Under the pieces are notes generated by a model that saw nothing but the letters and a program-made list of their open reading frames with translations, did not search any database and was not told the origin of the DNA. From the NCBI GenBank assembly GCA_902783005.1, contig CACZPI010000092.1:1-57339 (forward strand): 57,339 nucleotides of DNA, read 5' to 3'. The position numbers were made by a program, and so were the translations under genes. Shown here one piece after another: positions 24,357 to 34,220 of the stretch. Numbering within the stretch: the stretch's first letter is position 1; every line of letters starts with the position of its first letter. The DNA comes from an uncultured Ruminococcus sp. (GTDB lineage: Bacteria > Bacillota > Clostridia > Oscillospirales > Ruminococcaceae).

Positions 24357-25778
24357 ATGAGAAAAACCAAGATCGTATGCACCATCGGCCCTGCTACTGA
24401 CAATGATGATGTCCTGCGCGAAATGATGCGTGCGGGCATGAATGTAGCCCGTTTCAATTTCTCCCACGGTTCCTATGAGGATCACAGACGCCGCTATGAG
24501 CAGGTGGTTCGTCTGCGTGAGGAGCTCGGCCTTCCGGTCGCCACCTTGCTTGATACCAAGGGGCCGGAGGTTCGCCTGCGCGAATTTGCCGGCAATAAGC
24601 CCGTACAGATTGCCGACGGCGATACCTATACCCTGACCACCAAGGATGTCCCCTGCACCGCCGAGATCGGCAGCGTGACCTTTGAACGGCTCCCACAGGA
24701 TGTGACGCCGGGAACGCGCATTCTCATCAATGACGGTGCCGTGGAGCTGATTGCCGAGAAGATCACCCGCACGGATATTGTCTGCAAGGTCATTCACGGC
24801 GGCACCCTCTCGGATCACAAGGGCATCAATGTCCCCGGCGTGCGCCTGACCATGCCGTACCTGTCGGATGCGGACATGAGCGATCTGGAATTCGGTGCGA
24901 AGATGGGGTATGATTTCATTGCCGCCAGCTTTGTGCGCACGGCAGCGGATATTATCTATCTGCGGCGCTTCACGGAATCGCTCGGCTGGTTCGATGTGCG
25001 CATCATTGCCAAGATCGAGAATACCGACGGCGTGGAAAATATTGACGAGATCCTCGAAGCGGCTGACGGCATCATGGTTGCCCGCGGTGACATGGGCGTG
25101 GAAATTCCCTTTGAACAGATCCCCGCGATCCAGAAGCAGCTCATCCAGAAGGGCTACAACGCCGGCAAGCAGGTGGTCACTGCAACGCAGATGCTTGAAT
25201 CCATGATCTCCAATCCCCGCCCGACCCGTGCGGAGATCACCGATGTTGCCAATGCGATCTATGACGGCACCAGCGCGATCATGCTCTCCGGCGAGACGGC
25301 AGCGGGCAAATACCCGGTGGAAGCCGTGCGCACCATGCAGCTCATTGCTTCGACGACCGAGAGCGATATTGATTACCGGCATGAATTTGAGAGCCGCGAG
25401 GAGGACGGCAATGCGAGCGTTGCCCTGGGCATTGCACATGCGGCCGTTACAACGGCGCATGACCTGGGTGCAAAGGCGATCATTGCAGTCACCAAGCGCG
25501 GCCAGACGGCGCGTCTGATCTCGAAATTCCGGCCGGCAGTTCCGATTCTCGGCTGCACGACGGACGAGATGAACCAGCGCCGGATGAATCTGAGCTGGGG
25601 CGTGACGCCGTATGTCATTGACGAGGTCAATGATACCGATTCCCTCTTTGCCAAGGCTGTGGAAGCAGCGAAGGCACAGGGACTTGTGGAAACGGATGAT
25701 CTTGTCGTCATTACCGCCGGTGTGCCGCTGGGCATTTCAGGCATGACGAACCTGATGAAGGTGGAGATCGTCAAGTAA
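24357..25778 (+). CDS. pyk: Pyruvate kinase
   Basis: Catalyses PEP + ADP to pyruvate + ATP, the last step of glycolysis. The 473 residues start TKIVCTIGPAT and keep NVARFNFSHG, DTKGPEVR, the KIENTDGVENIDEIL active-site strand, MVARGDMGVE and the TATQMLESM motif. It has the usual A, B and C domains and no C-terminal PEP-utiliser extension. I chose ATG 24357 because AAGGAG (24341-24346) lies 10 bp upstream; the in-frame ATG 24348 is too close to it. Monocistronic with promoter and terminator. Confidence 0.96.
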   Translation: MRKTKIVCTIGPATDNDDVLREMMRAGMNVARFNFSHGSYEDHRRRYEQVVRLREELGLPVATLLDTKGPEVRLREFAGNKPVQIADGDTYTLTTKDVPCTAEIGSVTFERLPQDVTPGTRILINDGAVELIAEKITRTDIVCKVIHGGTLSDHKGINVPGVRLTMPYLSDADMSDLEFGAKMGYDFIAASFVRTAADIIYLRRFTESLGWFDVRIIAKIENTDGVENIDEILEAADGIMVARGDMGVEIPFEQIPAIQKQLIQKGYNAGKQVVTATQMLESMISNPRPTRAEITDVANAIYDGTSAIMLSGETAAGKYPVEAVRTMQLIASTTESDIDYRHEFESREEDGNASVALGIAHAAVTTAHDLGAKAIIAVTKRGQTARLISKFRPAVPILGCTTDEMNQRRMNLSWGVTPYVIDEVNDTDSLFAKAVEAAKAQGLVETDDLVVITAGVPLGISGMTNLMKVEIVK

Positions 25779-25784
25779 GCGCTG

Positions 25785-25813
25785 AAGGGCTGCGGGAACA
25801 TTCCGCAGCCCTT
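25785..25813 (+). terminator. Terminator of pyk
   Basis: An 11-bp perfect stem (25785-25795 with 25803-25813) followed by GTTTCCTG; the U-tract is short. Confidence 0.8.
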
Positions 25814-25894
25814 GTTTCCTGTCCTGTGTTACATTTTCACACCCCAGAGCGAGTATAAAGGTGAAGACCGGACTTCAGGAAGGATGGATGTACT

Positions 25895-26464
25895 ATGACC
25901 GATGCGGAATACCGTGCGCTGCTGCGGCAGGATCCGAATGCGGCACACAGGGCGCTGTTTGATGCGTACTGCGGCTATGTGTATGCGATCGTGTACCGGC
26001 GGCTGCATGCGGTGGCGGGTGCCCGGGATATTGAGGAATGTGTCAGCGATGTATTCGCGGATGTGTATTTCTCGTACCATGCACAGTCGCCGCATGCCGG
26101 GGATCTGCGCGGTTTCATCGGCGCGGTCGCAGGCAGGCGGGCGGTCGATACCTACCGGCGCTGTGCCCGCGTGCAAAGCCGCAGCATTCCGATGGAGACA
26201 CTTGCAGAGCAGGCATCCGGGGAGAATATTCCTGCGCAGGCCGAGGCCGCAGAACGCAGCCGGATCCTCCTGGAATGCATCGAAGCACTCGGAGAGCCGG
26301 ATGCGTCCATCGTGTTGCAGCGGTACTATTACGGCATTCCGGTAGCGGACATTGCCGCCGCATGGAAGCTGACGCCTGCTGCCGTGCGGATGCGCTGCAG
26401 CCGGGCGATGAAACGCCTGAGAACTGCCCTTGCAGACAGGGGCATCACCGGAACGGAGGGGTGA
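25895..26464 (+). CDS. ECF-type RNA polymerase sigma factor
   Basis: 189 residues with region 2 (LFDAYCGYVYAIVYRRL...DIEECVSDVFADVYFSY...LRGFIGAVAGRRAVDTYRR) and region 4 (LECIEALGEPDASIVLQRYYYGIPVADIAAAWKLTPAAVRMRCSRAMKRLR), the standard two-domain ECF layout. It is followed 2 bp later by a membrane protein whose N-terminus should lie in the cytoplasm, the usual position of an anti-sigma. AGGAAGG lies upstream. No sigma-A-type promoter was evident, so autoregulation is possible. The signal is unknown. Confidence 0.9.
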   Translation: MTDAEYRALLRQDPNAAHRALFDAYCGYVYAIVYRRLHAVAGARDIEECVSDVFADVYFSYHAQSPHAGDLRGFIGAVAGRRAVDTYRRCARVQSRSIPMETLAEQASGENIPAQAEAAERSRILLECIEALGEPDASIVLQRYYYGIPVADIAAAWKLTPAAVRMRCSRAMKRLRTALADRGITGTEG

Positions 26465-26466
26465 TT

Positions 26467-28125
26467 ATGCAGAAGCTATTTGAAGAGCTGCGGCTCCCGG
26501 AGGATCGTGCCGATTCACTGATCCCGGAGCAGATGCGCGAGCGCATGTTTGCACGCAGCGAAGAGAAATACGAAGCGCTCCGGGACGATTTGCAGCCGGA
26601 CGGCGAAACACAGACATTTACCGCCATTGAGGTGCGCCCGCGGCGGCTGCACAGGGCATGCATCGGGCTTGCTGCCTGTGCGGTGCTGGCTGCGGGCATC
26701 GGCGGCATCTGGATGCTGCGCTCCCATGCCCCGGAGAATCTCCTTGCACCGGGGGAGACTGTGCAGACAGAAGGGTGCTACGATCTTCCGGAGGGAGCAG
26801 TCTTCCCGCTTGCACAGGGGACAGCACTGTTCTTTGCGGATGAAGCCCATGCACCGGCCTATTACCGCATTTCCAGCGAGCGGCAGACGGCCTTCATCGA
26901 CTATATCAGCAGCGTTCCCATCGAGTATCTTCCAAATGACGGGAGCCTTGCTGTCATGGCAGGCGGTGACCGGTTCCGGATGTATCTGGAAACGGGCGGC
27001 GTGAAGAGCACCGTGACCTTCTGGGAGAACGGCAAGATCGTTCAGAGCTTCCCGGACGGCTCGGGTGATGTGCTCTGGTGGGAGACGCAGGAGGCGGGCT
27101 TTTATGATAAGCTCACAGGGTTCCTGACGCCGGAGCGGTTTTACAAAACACGCTTTTCGACCTTTGAGGCAATGAAGATGAACGATGCCGAGATGCTGAA
27201 CCTCATGTTCGGACGCTCCGCGCCGTTTGGCTCCTTTGAAGGCGGCTTTGCGGTGGCGATGGAGGCAGCCTATGCGCCGTATCTGCTGACGATTCCGGGG
27301 GAGAATCTCGATGCTCTGAATACCGCCTGTCAGGCAGCATCCTGGCGGGAGCTTGACGGCGAGCCGGCGCTTCCGGACGGGGAATGCGTGATCCTGTATT
27401 TCTGGGATGCACGGGAACCGTACTCCCTGACATTCTACGCAGACAGCACCGTGCGCTGGGAGACCGGACAGGAGGTGCGCTTCTTTGAGACGGAGCAGAG
27501 CGTGAGCGATGCCCTTGCCGCCGCGCTGGATCTGCCGGACGAGTACGCCGTTTCGCATCTGACATGGTACGATCCGACCGATGATCCCCGTATGGATGTG
27601 TGGAAGGCAATGGATGAAGCTGCCGCGCAGATTGACATGTCGGTGTATCGGGTGGAAGGCATCTGGTTGAAGCCCTATGAAGAGTGCCTGCAGGAACCGG
27701 ACTATACGCCGGGCAGATATGCATACAGTGTGTACAGTCTGATGCAGGCAAAGCCGATCGAATCGCTGCCCGCATTCACATTGTCGTGGAACAACTGGTA
27801 CGACCATGTACAGGGCACACAGGATGATCTTCCGGGGGAGGTACGGGATGCGCTTATGGAGCGGATCGAAAGCGAATTTCCTTCCGATCCCATTGATCTG
27901 TACCCGCAGAATCCCCAGGTCTGGCTGACCTGTCAGCGGGGCGGTGAGACGATCGAATTTGTCTGGAACAACCCGCAGATGATCTCAGAGGGCAACATGC
28001 CGTTTAACTGCATCCGCTTTACAGATGCACACGGGAACATTTCCTATTACGAAATGCCAGAATCGCTGTTCCATTATGTGATCGAAGCGCTCTCCATCCC
28101 GGAGGACGCCTTTCGCTGGGACTGA
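26467..28125 (+). CDS. Membrane-anchored partner of the ECF sigma factor (putative anti-sigma)
   Basis: 552 residues: a ~62-residue charged cytoplasmic N-terminus, one transmembrane helix (about 64-84), then about 465 extracytoplasmic residues rich in Trp, Tyr, Glu and Asp. I recognise no named domain in the outer part. The GGAGGGG site directly before ATG 26467 overlaps the end of the sigma gene, so the two are co-translated. An anti-sigma or sensor role is inferred from position and topology only; no zinc-binding HxxxCxxC motif is visible. Confidence 0.65.
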   Translation: MQKLFEELRLPEDRADSLIPEQMRERMFARSEEKYEALRDDLQPDGETQTFTAIEVRPRRLHRACIGLAACAVLAAGIGGIWMLRSHAPENLLAPGETVQTEGCYDLPEGAVFPLAQGTALFFADEAHAPAYYRISSERQTAFIDYISSVPIEYLPNDGSLAVMAGGDRFRMYLETGGVKSTVTFWENGKIVQSFPDGSGDVLWWETQEAGFYDKLTGFLTPERFYKTRFSTFEAMKMNDAEMLNLMFGRSAPFGSFEGGFAVAMEAAYAPYLLTIPGENLDALNTACQAASWRELDGEPALPDGECVILYFWDAREPYSLTFYADSTVRWETGQEVRFFETEQSVSDALAAALDLPDEYAVSHLTWYDPTDDPRMDVWKAMDEAAAQIDMSVYRVEGIWLKPYEECLQEPDYTPGRYAYSVYSLMQAKPIESLPAFTLSWNNWYDHVQGTQDDLPGEVRDALMERIESEFPSDPIDLYPQNPQVWLTCQRGGETIEFVWNNPQMISEGNMPFNCIRFTDAHGNISYYEMPESLFHYVIEALSIPEDAFRWD

Positions 28126-28133
28126 TACACAAA

Positions 28134-28162
28134 AGCCCCCTTCCGGAATCCGGAAGGGGGCT
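28134..28162. terminator. Bidirectional terminator between the anti-sigma-like gene and purL
   Basis: A 13-bp perfect stem (28134-28146 with 28150-28162), loop AAT, with ATTTTG on the plus side and TTTTG on the minus side. It serves both convergent genes. Confidence 0.9.
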
Positions 28163-28175
28163 ATTTTGAGCGATA

Positions 28176-31100
28176 TTACAGGAAATACTTCACACCATTC
28201 TCGAAGATGTGCTGATCCTTGTTGCCAGGAACGTTCTTGCAGATGTCCGTGCCCTTGCGCTCGGAATGACCCATCTTGCCGAGAATGCGGCCGTCCGGGG
28301 AAGTAATGCCCTCGATGGCGCTCATGGAAGTGTTCGGGTTGTAGCGGATGTCCATGCTCGGCTTGCCGGAAATATCCACATACTGCGTTGCGATCTGTCC
28401 GTTGCCTGCAAGGCGCTGGATCAGGCTTGCCGGAGCCACGAATCTGCCTTCACCGTGGGAGATCGCGATGGAGTGGATGTCACCGACCTTGGAATCTGCC
28501 AGCCACGGGGACTTGTTGGAAGCAATGCGGGTGTTGACCATCATGCTCTGGTGGCGTGCAATGGTGTTGAAGGTCAGTGTCGGGGATTCGTCAGTCATGT
28601 CCACGATCTCGCCGAACGGCACCAGACCGAGCTTGATAAGCGCCTGGAAGCCGTTGCAGATGCCCAGCATCAGGCCGTCGCGCTCATTCAGGAAGGCATG
28701 TACGGCGTCCTTGATCTCCGGGTTGCGGAAGAATGCCGTGATGAACTTGCCGGAGCCCTCCGGCTCGTCACCGCCGGAGAATCCGCCGGGGATCATGATG
28801 ATCTGGGAATTGGCGATCTTCTCCTCCATGGCCTTGACGGAATCGGCAATATCCGAAGCCGAGAGGTTGCGCAGCACCAGAATATCTGCCACAGCACCGG
28901 CCTTCTCAAAGGCGCGTGCGGTGTCGTATTCGCAGTTGGTGCCGGGGAATACCGGGATCAGGACACGCGGCTTTGCCACATGGACTGCCGGCGCCGGACG
29001 GCTGGATGCCTCGAAGGCATAGGTCTGCGGGGTCTCCTTGGTCGTCTTGATGCGGCAGGGGAATACGCTTTCGAGCTTCTCCTCCCAGATGCGCTGGAGG
29101 GATTCGAGCGATACGGAATAATCGAGGGTGTAGATCTTGTAATCGTCATTGATCTGGCCGATCACCTGCTCGTCCGACTGTGCCTCGCCGTCGATCTCGA
29201 CAATGAAGGAGCCGTAGCACGGTGTGAACAGCGTGCGCGGAGAGAGCTGGCCGGAGAAGGTGAAGCCGAGCTTGTTGCCCATGCACATCTTGGCAATGCC
29301 CTCTGCAACGCCGGCATAGCCGACGGCCCAGACTGCCTTGGCGCGGCCGTCTGCAATGATCTGCTCCATCTTGTTGAAGGTGTCACGCAGGGAATCGAAA
29401 TTCGGCAGGCCGTTGCCGTCATATTCCGGCGTCAGGAGAATGACCTTGTCACCGGCCTTCTTGAATTCAGTCGAAACGATGCTGCCGGAGCTTGCGGTCG
29501 ATACCGCGAAGGAAACGAGCGTCGGCGGTACATCAATATGCTCGAAGGTGCCGGACATGGAGTCCTTGCCGCCGATCGAGCCGCAGCCCAGTTCAAGCTG
29601 TGCCTTGTAGGCACCGAGGAGTGCTGCAAGCGGCTTGCCCCAGCGCTTGGGATCGTTCTGGGTGCGCTCGAAATATTCCTGGAAGGTCAGCCAGCAATGG
29701 CTGCGCTTGCCGCCTGCGGCAATGACCTTGGCGATGGATTCCACCACTGCCAGGAGAGCACCGTGGTACGGGCTGCCAGAGCTGATATTCGGGTTGTAGC
29801 CCCAGCCCATGAGCGAGCAGGTATCGGTCTCGCCTTCCAGTACCGGGATCTTGGCGGCCATAGCCTGCGAGGGCGTCATCTGGTAAGCGCCGCCGTAGGG
29901 CATGAGTACGGTGCCGGCGCCAATGGTGGAGTCGAATTTCTCGACCAGACCCTTCTGCGAGCATACATTCAGGTCAGCCATCATATCGTTCCAGCTTTCC
30001 GGAGAATCGCCGGGTACCTCGCGGCGGGATTCCTCGGGAGCCTCGATCTCAATATCGGTGTACTTGGTGGCACCGTTGGAATTGAGGAAGTCGCGGGACA
30101 GATCCACGATCGTCTTGCCGTTCCATTCCATCTTCAGACGCGGCTCAGCCACAACATCGGCCACCTTGGTCGCCTGGAGATTTTCCTTGCCGGCTTCTGC
30201 AATGAAGCGCTCGGCATCCTCGGCAGCAACGACGACTGCCATACGCTCCTGCGACTCGGAAATCGCAATTTCCGTGCCGTCAAGGCCGTCATATTTCTTC
30301 GGAACCGCACCCAGGTCAATGACCAGACCGTCCGTCAGCTCACCGATGGCAACGGAAACGCCGCCTGCGCCGAAGTCGTTGCAGCGCTTGATCATCGAGG
30401 TGACCTCGGGATTGCGGAAGAGTCTCTGGAGCTTGCGTTCCTCAGCGGGGTTGCCCTTCTGTACCTCGGCGCCGCAGCTTTCGAGGGATTCGAGGGTGTG
30501 GGACTTGGAGGAGCCGGTCGCACCGCCGCAGCCGTCGCGTCCGGTCTTGCCGCCGAGCAAAATGACAACGTCACCCGGTACAGGGGCTTCTCTGCGGATA
30601 TTGGAAGCGGGAGCCGCGCCGAGAACGGCACCGATCTCCAGACGCTTGGCCACATAGCCCGGATGGTACACCTCGGCAACGTGGCCTGTTGCCAGACCGA
30701 TCTGGTTGCCGTAGGAGCTGTAGCCGTTTGCTGCGCCGACAGTGATCTTACGCTGCGGGAGCTTGCCGGCAATGGTGTCCTCTACCGGAACGAGCGGATT
30801 TGCCGCGCCGGTCACACGCATGGCCTGGTATACATAGGAACGTCCCGACAGCGGGTCACGGATGGCACCGCCGAGGCAGGTGGCAGCACCGCCGAAGGGC
30901 TCGATTTCGGTCGGATGGTTGTGGGTCTCATTCTTGAACATGAGGATCCAGTCGGCTTCCTCGCCGTCAATGTTGGCCTTGATCTTGACGGAGCAGGCAT
31001 TGATCTCCTCGCTCTCGTCGAGGTCATTGAGCAGACCCTTTGCCTTGAGGACACGCGCACCCATCGTGGCAAGATCCATGAGGGTCAGCGGCTTTTCCTC

Positions 31101-31880
31101 GCGGCCAAGCTCCTTGCGGTCGGCAAGGTACTGGTCATAGGTACGGCGGATGTAGTCGGTGGGAATGCTGACATTCTGGATATTCGTCAGGAAGGTGGTG
31201 TGGCGGCAGTGATCCGACCAGTAGGTGTCGATCATGCGGATCTCGGTAATGGTAGGATCGCGCTTCTCGGTATTGCGGAAGTAATCCTGGCAGAACTTGA
31301 TGTCGTCAAGATCCATTGCCAGGCCGAATTCCTTGATGAAGGCAGCAAGGCCGGCGGCATTCAGGCGGATGAAGCCCTCGAGGGTCTCGACGGTGGTCGG
31401 AATGTCGTAATTGGTATCGAGGCTGTCATAGGTATCGAGGGTGGCCTCGCGGGATTCCACGGGGTTGATCAGATACTTCTTGAGACGCTCGAAATCGGCA
31501 TCGGAGAGGTTGCCGGAAATGATGTAGATTCTGGCATTGCGGACACGGCAGCGCTCCTTCTTGGTCAGCAGGGAGATGCACTGCTCGCAGGAATCGGCTC
31601 TCTGGTCGAACTGGCCGGGGAGGTATTCCACGGCAAACATGCGCTCGCCGTTTTCAAGGGCGGGCAGGGAGGTGTAGACCTCATCGACAGCGGGTTCGGA
31701 GAACACGGTCGGGATGGCTGCCTGGAAATCCTCCTCCGGAAGACGGTCGGCATCGTAACGGTTGAGGATGCGCACCCCGTGGAGGTCGAGCCGCAGGGCA
31801 GTACGGACGTCATTGAGGACGGACTGTGCTTCTACGGCGAATTCAGGCTTTTTTTCAACATAGACGCGGAAAACAGACAT
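28176..31880 (-). CDS. purL: Phosphoribosylformylglycinamidine synthase PurL (fused, clostridial type)
   Basis: Converts FGAR + glutamine + ATP to FGAM in purine synthesis. At 1234 residues it is the single-chain form: an N-terminal PurS-like region, two AIRS-type synthetase halves (SDHCRHTTF, MFKNETHNHPTEIEPFGGAATCLGGAIRD, GRDGCGGATGSSKS) and a C-terminal class I glutaminase (VFPGTNCEYDTARAF and the catalytic Cys in GICNGFQALIKLG). GGAGATAAG precedes the ATG. It is monocistronic with its own promoter and terminator. No other pur gene is nearby. Confidence 0.96.
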   Translation of the reverse strand: MSVFRVYVEKKPEFAVEAQSVLNDVRTALRLDLHGVRILNRYDADRLPEEDFQAAIPTVFSEPAVDEVYTSLPALENGERMFAVEYLPGQFDQRADSCEQCISLLTKKERCRVRNARIYIISGNLSDADFERLKKYLINPVESREATLDTYDSLDTNYDIPTTVETLEGFIRLNAAGLAAFIKEFGLAMDLDDIKFCQDYFRNTEKRDPTITEIRMIDTYWSDHCRHTTFLTNIQNVSIPTDYIRRTYDQYLADRKELGREEKPLTLMDLATMGARVLKAKGLLNDLDESEEINACSVKIKANIDGEEADWILMFKNETHNHPTEIEPFGGAATCLGGAIRDPLSGRSYVYQAMRVTGAANPLVPVEDTIAGKLPQRKITVGAANGYSSYGNQIGLATGHVAEVYHPGYVAKRLEIGAVLGAAPASNIRREAPVPGDVVILLGGKTGRDGCGGATGSSKSHTLESLESCGAEVQKGNPAEERKLQRLFRNPEVTSMIKRCNDFGAGGVSVAIGELTDGLVIDLGAVPKKYDGLDGTEIAISESQERMAVVVAAEDAERFIAEAGKENLQATKVADVVAEPRLKMEWNGKTIVDLSRDFLNSNGATKYTDIEIEAPEESRREVPGDSPESWNDMMADLNVCSQKGLVEKFDSTIGAGTVLMPYGGAYQMTPSQAMAAKIPVLEGETDTCSLMGWGYNPNISSGSPYHGALLAVVESIAKVIAAGGKRSHCWLTFQEYFERTQNDPKRWGKPLAALLGAYKAQLELGCGSIGGKDSMSGTFEHIDVPPTLVSFAVSTASSGSIVSTEFKKAGDKVILLTPEYDGNGLPNFDSLRDTFNKMEQIIADGRAKAVWAVGYAGVAEGIAKMCMGNKLGFTFSGQLSPRTLFTPCYGSFIVEIDGEAQSDEQVIGQINDDYKIYTLDYSVSLESLQRIWEEKLESVFPCRIKTTKETPQTYAFEASSRPAPAVHVAKPRVLIPVFPGTNCEYDTARAFEKAGAVADILVLRNLSASDIADSVKAMEEKIANSQIIMIPGGFSGGDEPEGSGKFITAFFRNPEIKDAVHAFLNERDGLMLGICNGFQALIKLGLVPFGEIVDMTDESPTLTFNTIARHQSMMVNTRIASNKSPWLADSKVGDIHSIAISHGEGRFVAPASLIQRLAGNGQIATQYVDISGKPSMDIRYNPNTSMSAIEGITSPDGRILGKMGHSERKGTDICKNVPGNKDQHIFENGVKYFL

Positions 31881-31936
31881 AACTTATCTCCTTATATTAG
31901 TCATGTATTCGGCTTTATAGAAGCCGGTTCCCTTTT

Positions 31937-31965
31937 ATTGTATCACAAAACGGATAAAAAGGCAA
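31937..31965 (-). promoter_or_regulatory. Promoter of purL
   Basis: Minus strand: TTGCCT, a 17-bp spacer and TACAAT with extended -10 TGa. The leader of ~50 nt carries a small hairpin (CGGCTT-ctata-AAGCCG) and is too short for a purine riboswitch. Confidence 0.8.
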
Positions 31966-32055
31966 ATGTTTTTTGAAAAAAATCGGGGCTGTCGAAAAAT
32001 CTTTACAATTCTGTTCACGCATGATTAAGAAGCCATTAAAAAACAGGCAGGAATC

Positions 32056-32084
32056 TTGACAATTCATGTGGGGTATGCTATAAT
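32056..32084 (+). promoter_or_regulatory. Perfect-consensus promoter of the 32125 gene
   Basis: TTGACA (32056-32061), 17 bp and TATAAT (32079-32084) with TGc. Both hexamers match consensus exactly. A TGTCGAA (31990-31996) lies 60 bp upstream. Confidence 0.9.
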
Positions 32085-32124
32085 AAAATCACATTTTCAC
32101 CAGATACAAGGAGGCGCCAGACAG

Positions 32125-32772
32125 ATGCAAGTAATTTTCTTTGGCATATTTGCCGTGATTATACTCAAAATGATTCTTAATGAAAAAAACAAAGGGCTTA
32201 GTGCTAAACTTGATGCTGCTAATCAGCAGCTCCAACAGCTTGGCGGTCAGCCGGTGACATATGTTAAAACTGTGCCTACACGGACGGCCAAAATAGAGCA
32301 GCTCACCCCCGAAATGCTCGAATACCAGGCAGAAAGCGCCCGCAAGGCACAGGAGGCGATCCTCCGCCAGCATGCCGAGGGGCTGATGCCGCAGTATGAA
32401 AAATCCGAGCTTGTGCGCGACCTGGTCAATACCATCGGCAACTGCAACAAATACGGCGTGATCTGGGATGTGCGCATTGCCGATACAGAGGTCATCGTCA
32501 CCACCATGACCGATATGATGGAGAGCCGGTATGTCTTCATGGAGGAGCATTATGACTTCACCTCCATGGGCTATCAGGATCCCATCCGTGAGAGCGGCCA
32601 CCGCCTTGCCCTTGCCCTTGCGCTGCAAAAGCGCCTCGGCATGGATTACGGCATTGAGTACAACTATCAGTACAACACCTCCACGCAGGCTTACGAAATG
32701 TCCGGTCTGAACATCGGCTACCGCAAGAAGCAGGAGGATCACGGCGGCGAAATGCTCAAATCCCCCATCTGA
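32125..32772 (+). CDS. Membrane-anchored protein of unknown function
   Basis: 215 residues. The first ~18 residues are hydrophobic (FFGIFAVIILKMIL) and should anchor the protein; a short coiled coil follows (about 22-40), then an amphipathic helix and a mixed alpha/beta domain of ~130 residues. I recognise no family. The product of its perfect-consensus promoter and AAGGAGG site at 32109-32115 should be abundant. It stands alone, with its own terminator. Confidence 0.7.
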   Translation: MQVIFFGIFAVIILKMILNEKNKGLSAKLDAANQQLQQLGGQPVTYVKTVPTRTAKIEQLTPEMLEYQAESARKAQEAILRQHAEGLMPQYEKSELVRDLVNTIGNCNKYGVIWDVRIADTEVIVTTMTDMMESRYVFMEEHYDFTSMGYQDPIRESGHRLALALALQKRLGMDYGIEYNYQYNTSTQAYEMSGLNIGYRKKQEDHGGEMLKSPI

Positions 32773-32778
32773 CACGAT

Positions 32779-32804
32779 GCCCCCTTCCTTTGCAGGAAGG
32801 GGGC
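32779..32804 (+). terminator. Terminator of the 32125 gene
   Basis: An 11-bp perfect stem (32779-32789 with 32794-32804), loop TTGC, followed by TCATTTT. mtaB ends convergently just beyond it. Confidence 0.85.
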
Positions 32805-32809
32805 TCATT

Positions 32810-34093
32810 TTATGGGGCTGCAAGAAGATGGCCGGATTCCGCAGAGGTGACGGTCACCGTCCGGATCGTGCCGCGCCAGTCCGCACCGTCGGAAGGAACC
32901 TGCACCGCTGCATAATTCTCCGCATGACCCCGGTGCCAGCCGTCGCCGCGCTCGCGTTCAAAGAGGACAGAGACTTTTCGCCCGGCCATGCCCGCGAGGA
33001 ATTCTGCCTGCATCCTTGCACCAAGTGCGGCAAGCTGATCGGCGCGGGATTTCTTGACCGCTTCCGGGATCTGCTCCGGTGCCGATGCCGCCGGGGTGCC
33101 CGGGCGCGGAGAATAGCGGAATACATGGATCCGGGCAAAGCGCATTGCTTCGGCAAAGCACAGCGTTTCGGCAAAGTCCGAGTCCGTTTCCCCGGGGAAT
33201 CCGACCATCAGATCCGTCGTGACGGCTGCCTCCGGGAACCGCGCCCGGATGCGTGTGAGCAGCGCGGCATATTCCTCTGTGCTGTAATGCCGGTGCATTG
33301 CTGCAAGCGTCCGGTCGCAGCCGCTCTGCACCGAAATGTGAAACTGCGGACACAGCCCCGGCACTCCTGCCAGGCGATCGAGTACATCCTCCGTCAGTCC
33401 GTCCGGCTCAAGGGATCCCAGCCGGATGCGCGGAATGCCGGCGTCGGCACAAAGTCCTGCGGCATCGGCCAGATCCATGCCCTGATCCTCCCAGCAGGCC
33501 AGATTGATCCCGCACAGCACGATCTCCCGGAACCCCTGCGCGGCAAGGGCGGCCGCTTCTTTCCGGATGTCCGATGCGCTGCGTGAACGGCTGCGCCCGC
33601 GGGCATAGGGAATGATGCAGTAGGTACAGAACCGGTCGCAGCCGTCCTGGATCTTCAGGAATGCGCGGGTATGCGCCGCATCCGTACCCTGCGGCAGCGG
33701 CTCGAAGGCATCCCCGGGCATGTATGCTTCCTGCGCAAGGATCCGGTGGGGATGCGCCAGGTATTCCCGGATCAGCCCGGGAATCGCGCTGCGGTGCCGG
33801 GTGCCTGTGAGAATGTCCGCCTCGGGAATGGCAGCAGCCTCCTCCGGGAATGCCTGCACATAGCAGCCGGTCAGCACGATGACCGCATCCGGATGCTCCC
33901 GCCGGAGCGTGCGAAGCTGCCGGCGCATCCGGCTGTCTCCGGAGGCGGTGACGGTGCAGGAATTGAGGACGATCACATCCACGCCGGACGGATCCTCTGA
34001 AACGGTGAATCCCTCCTCCCGGAGGAGGGCGGCGATGCTGCCGGTCTCAATGGCATTGACCTTGCAGCCGAGGGTATACAGACAGGCCTTCAT
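32810..34093 (-). CDS. mtaB: tRNA t6A37 methylthiotransferase MtaB
   Basis: A radical SAM enzyme that converts t6A37 to ms2t6A in ANN-reading tRNAs. The 427 residues show the N-terminal MTTase domain with three cysteines (TLGCKVN, LNSCTVT, LTGCYVQ) for one 4Fe-4S cluster. The radical SAM CxxxCxxC follows (CDRFCTYCIIPYARG), then the central TIM barrel and a C-terminal TRAM-like region (VLFERERGDGWHRGHAENYAAVQV). The GCKVN start is typical of MtaB rather than MiaB. Transcribed from a promoter divergent from the HPr-like gene. Confidence 0.95.
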   Translation of the reverse strand: MKACLYTLGCKVNAIETGSIAALLREEGFTVSEDPSGVDVIVLNSCTVTASGDSRMRRQLRTLRREHPDAVIVLTGCYVQAFPEEAAAIPEADILTGTRHRSAIPGLIREYLAHPHRILAQEAYMPGDAFEPLPQGTDAAHTRAFLKIQDGCDRFCTYCIIPYARGRSRSRSASDIRKEAAALAAQGFREIVLCGINLACWEDQGMDLADAAGLCADAGIPRIRLGSLEPDGLTEDVLDRLAGVPGLCPQFHISVQSGCDRTLAAMHRHYSTEEYAALLTRIRARFPEAAVTTDLMVGFPGETDSDFAETLCFAEAMRFARIHVFRYSPRPGTPAASAPEQIPEAVKKSRADQLAALGARMQAEFLAGMAGRKVSVLFERERGDGWHRGHAENYAAVQVPSDGADWRGTIRTVTVTSAESGHLLAAP

Positions 34094-34220
34094 GGCAGTT
34101 CACTTCCTTATCCGGATGCTGCCGCCCTCCGGCGCGGTGTCGAATAACGGCAGAATCATGGGTTTTTTCGGGATAGAATGGCATCAAGTTGAATAAAAAT
34201 GCTTTTGCATTTTCGTTTCT

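Noticed and set aside
31881-31936. Purine riboswitch upstream of purL
   Set aside because: The leader is about 50 nt and lacks the purine aptamer core.
28209-31976. A 1255-codon open frame on the plus strand opposite purL
   Set aside because: It mirrors purL codon for codon; long antisense frames follow from the GC-rich third positions. It has no ribosome-binding site or domain, and purL is unambiguous.
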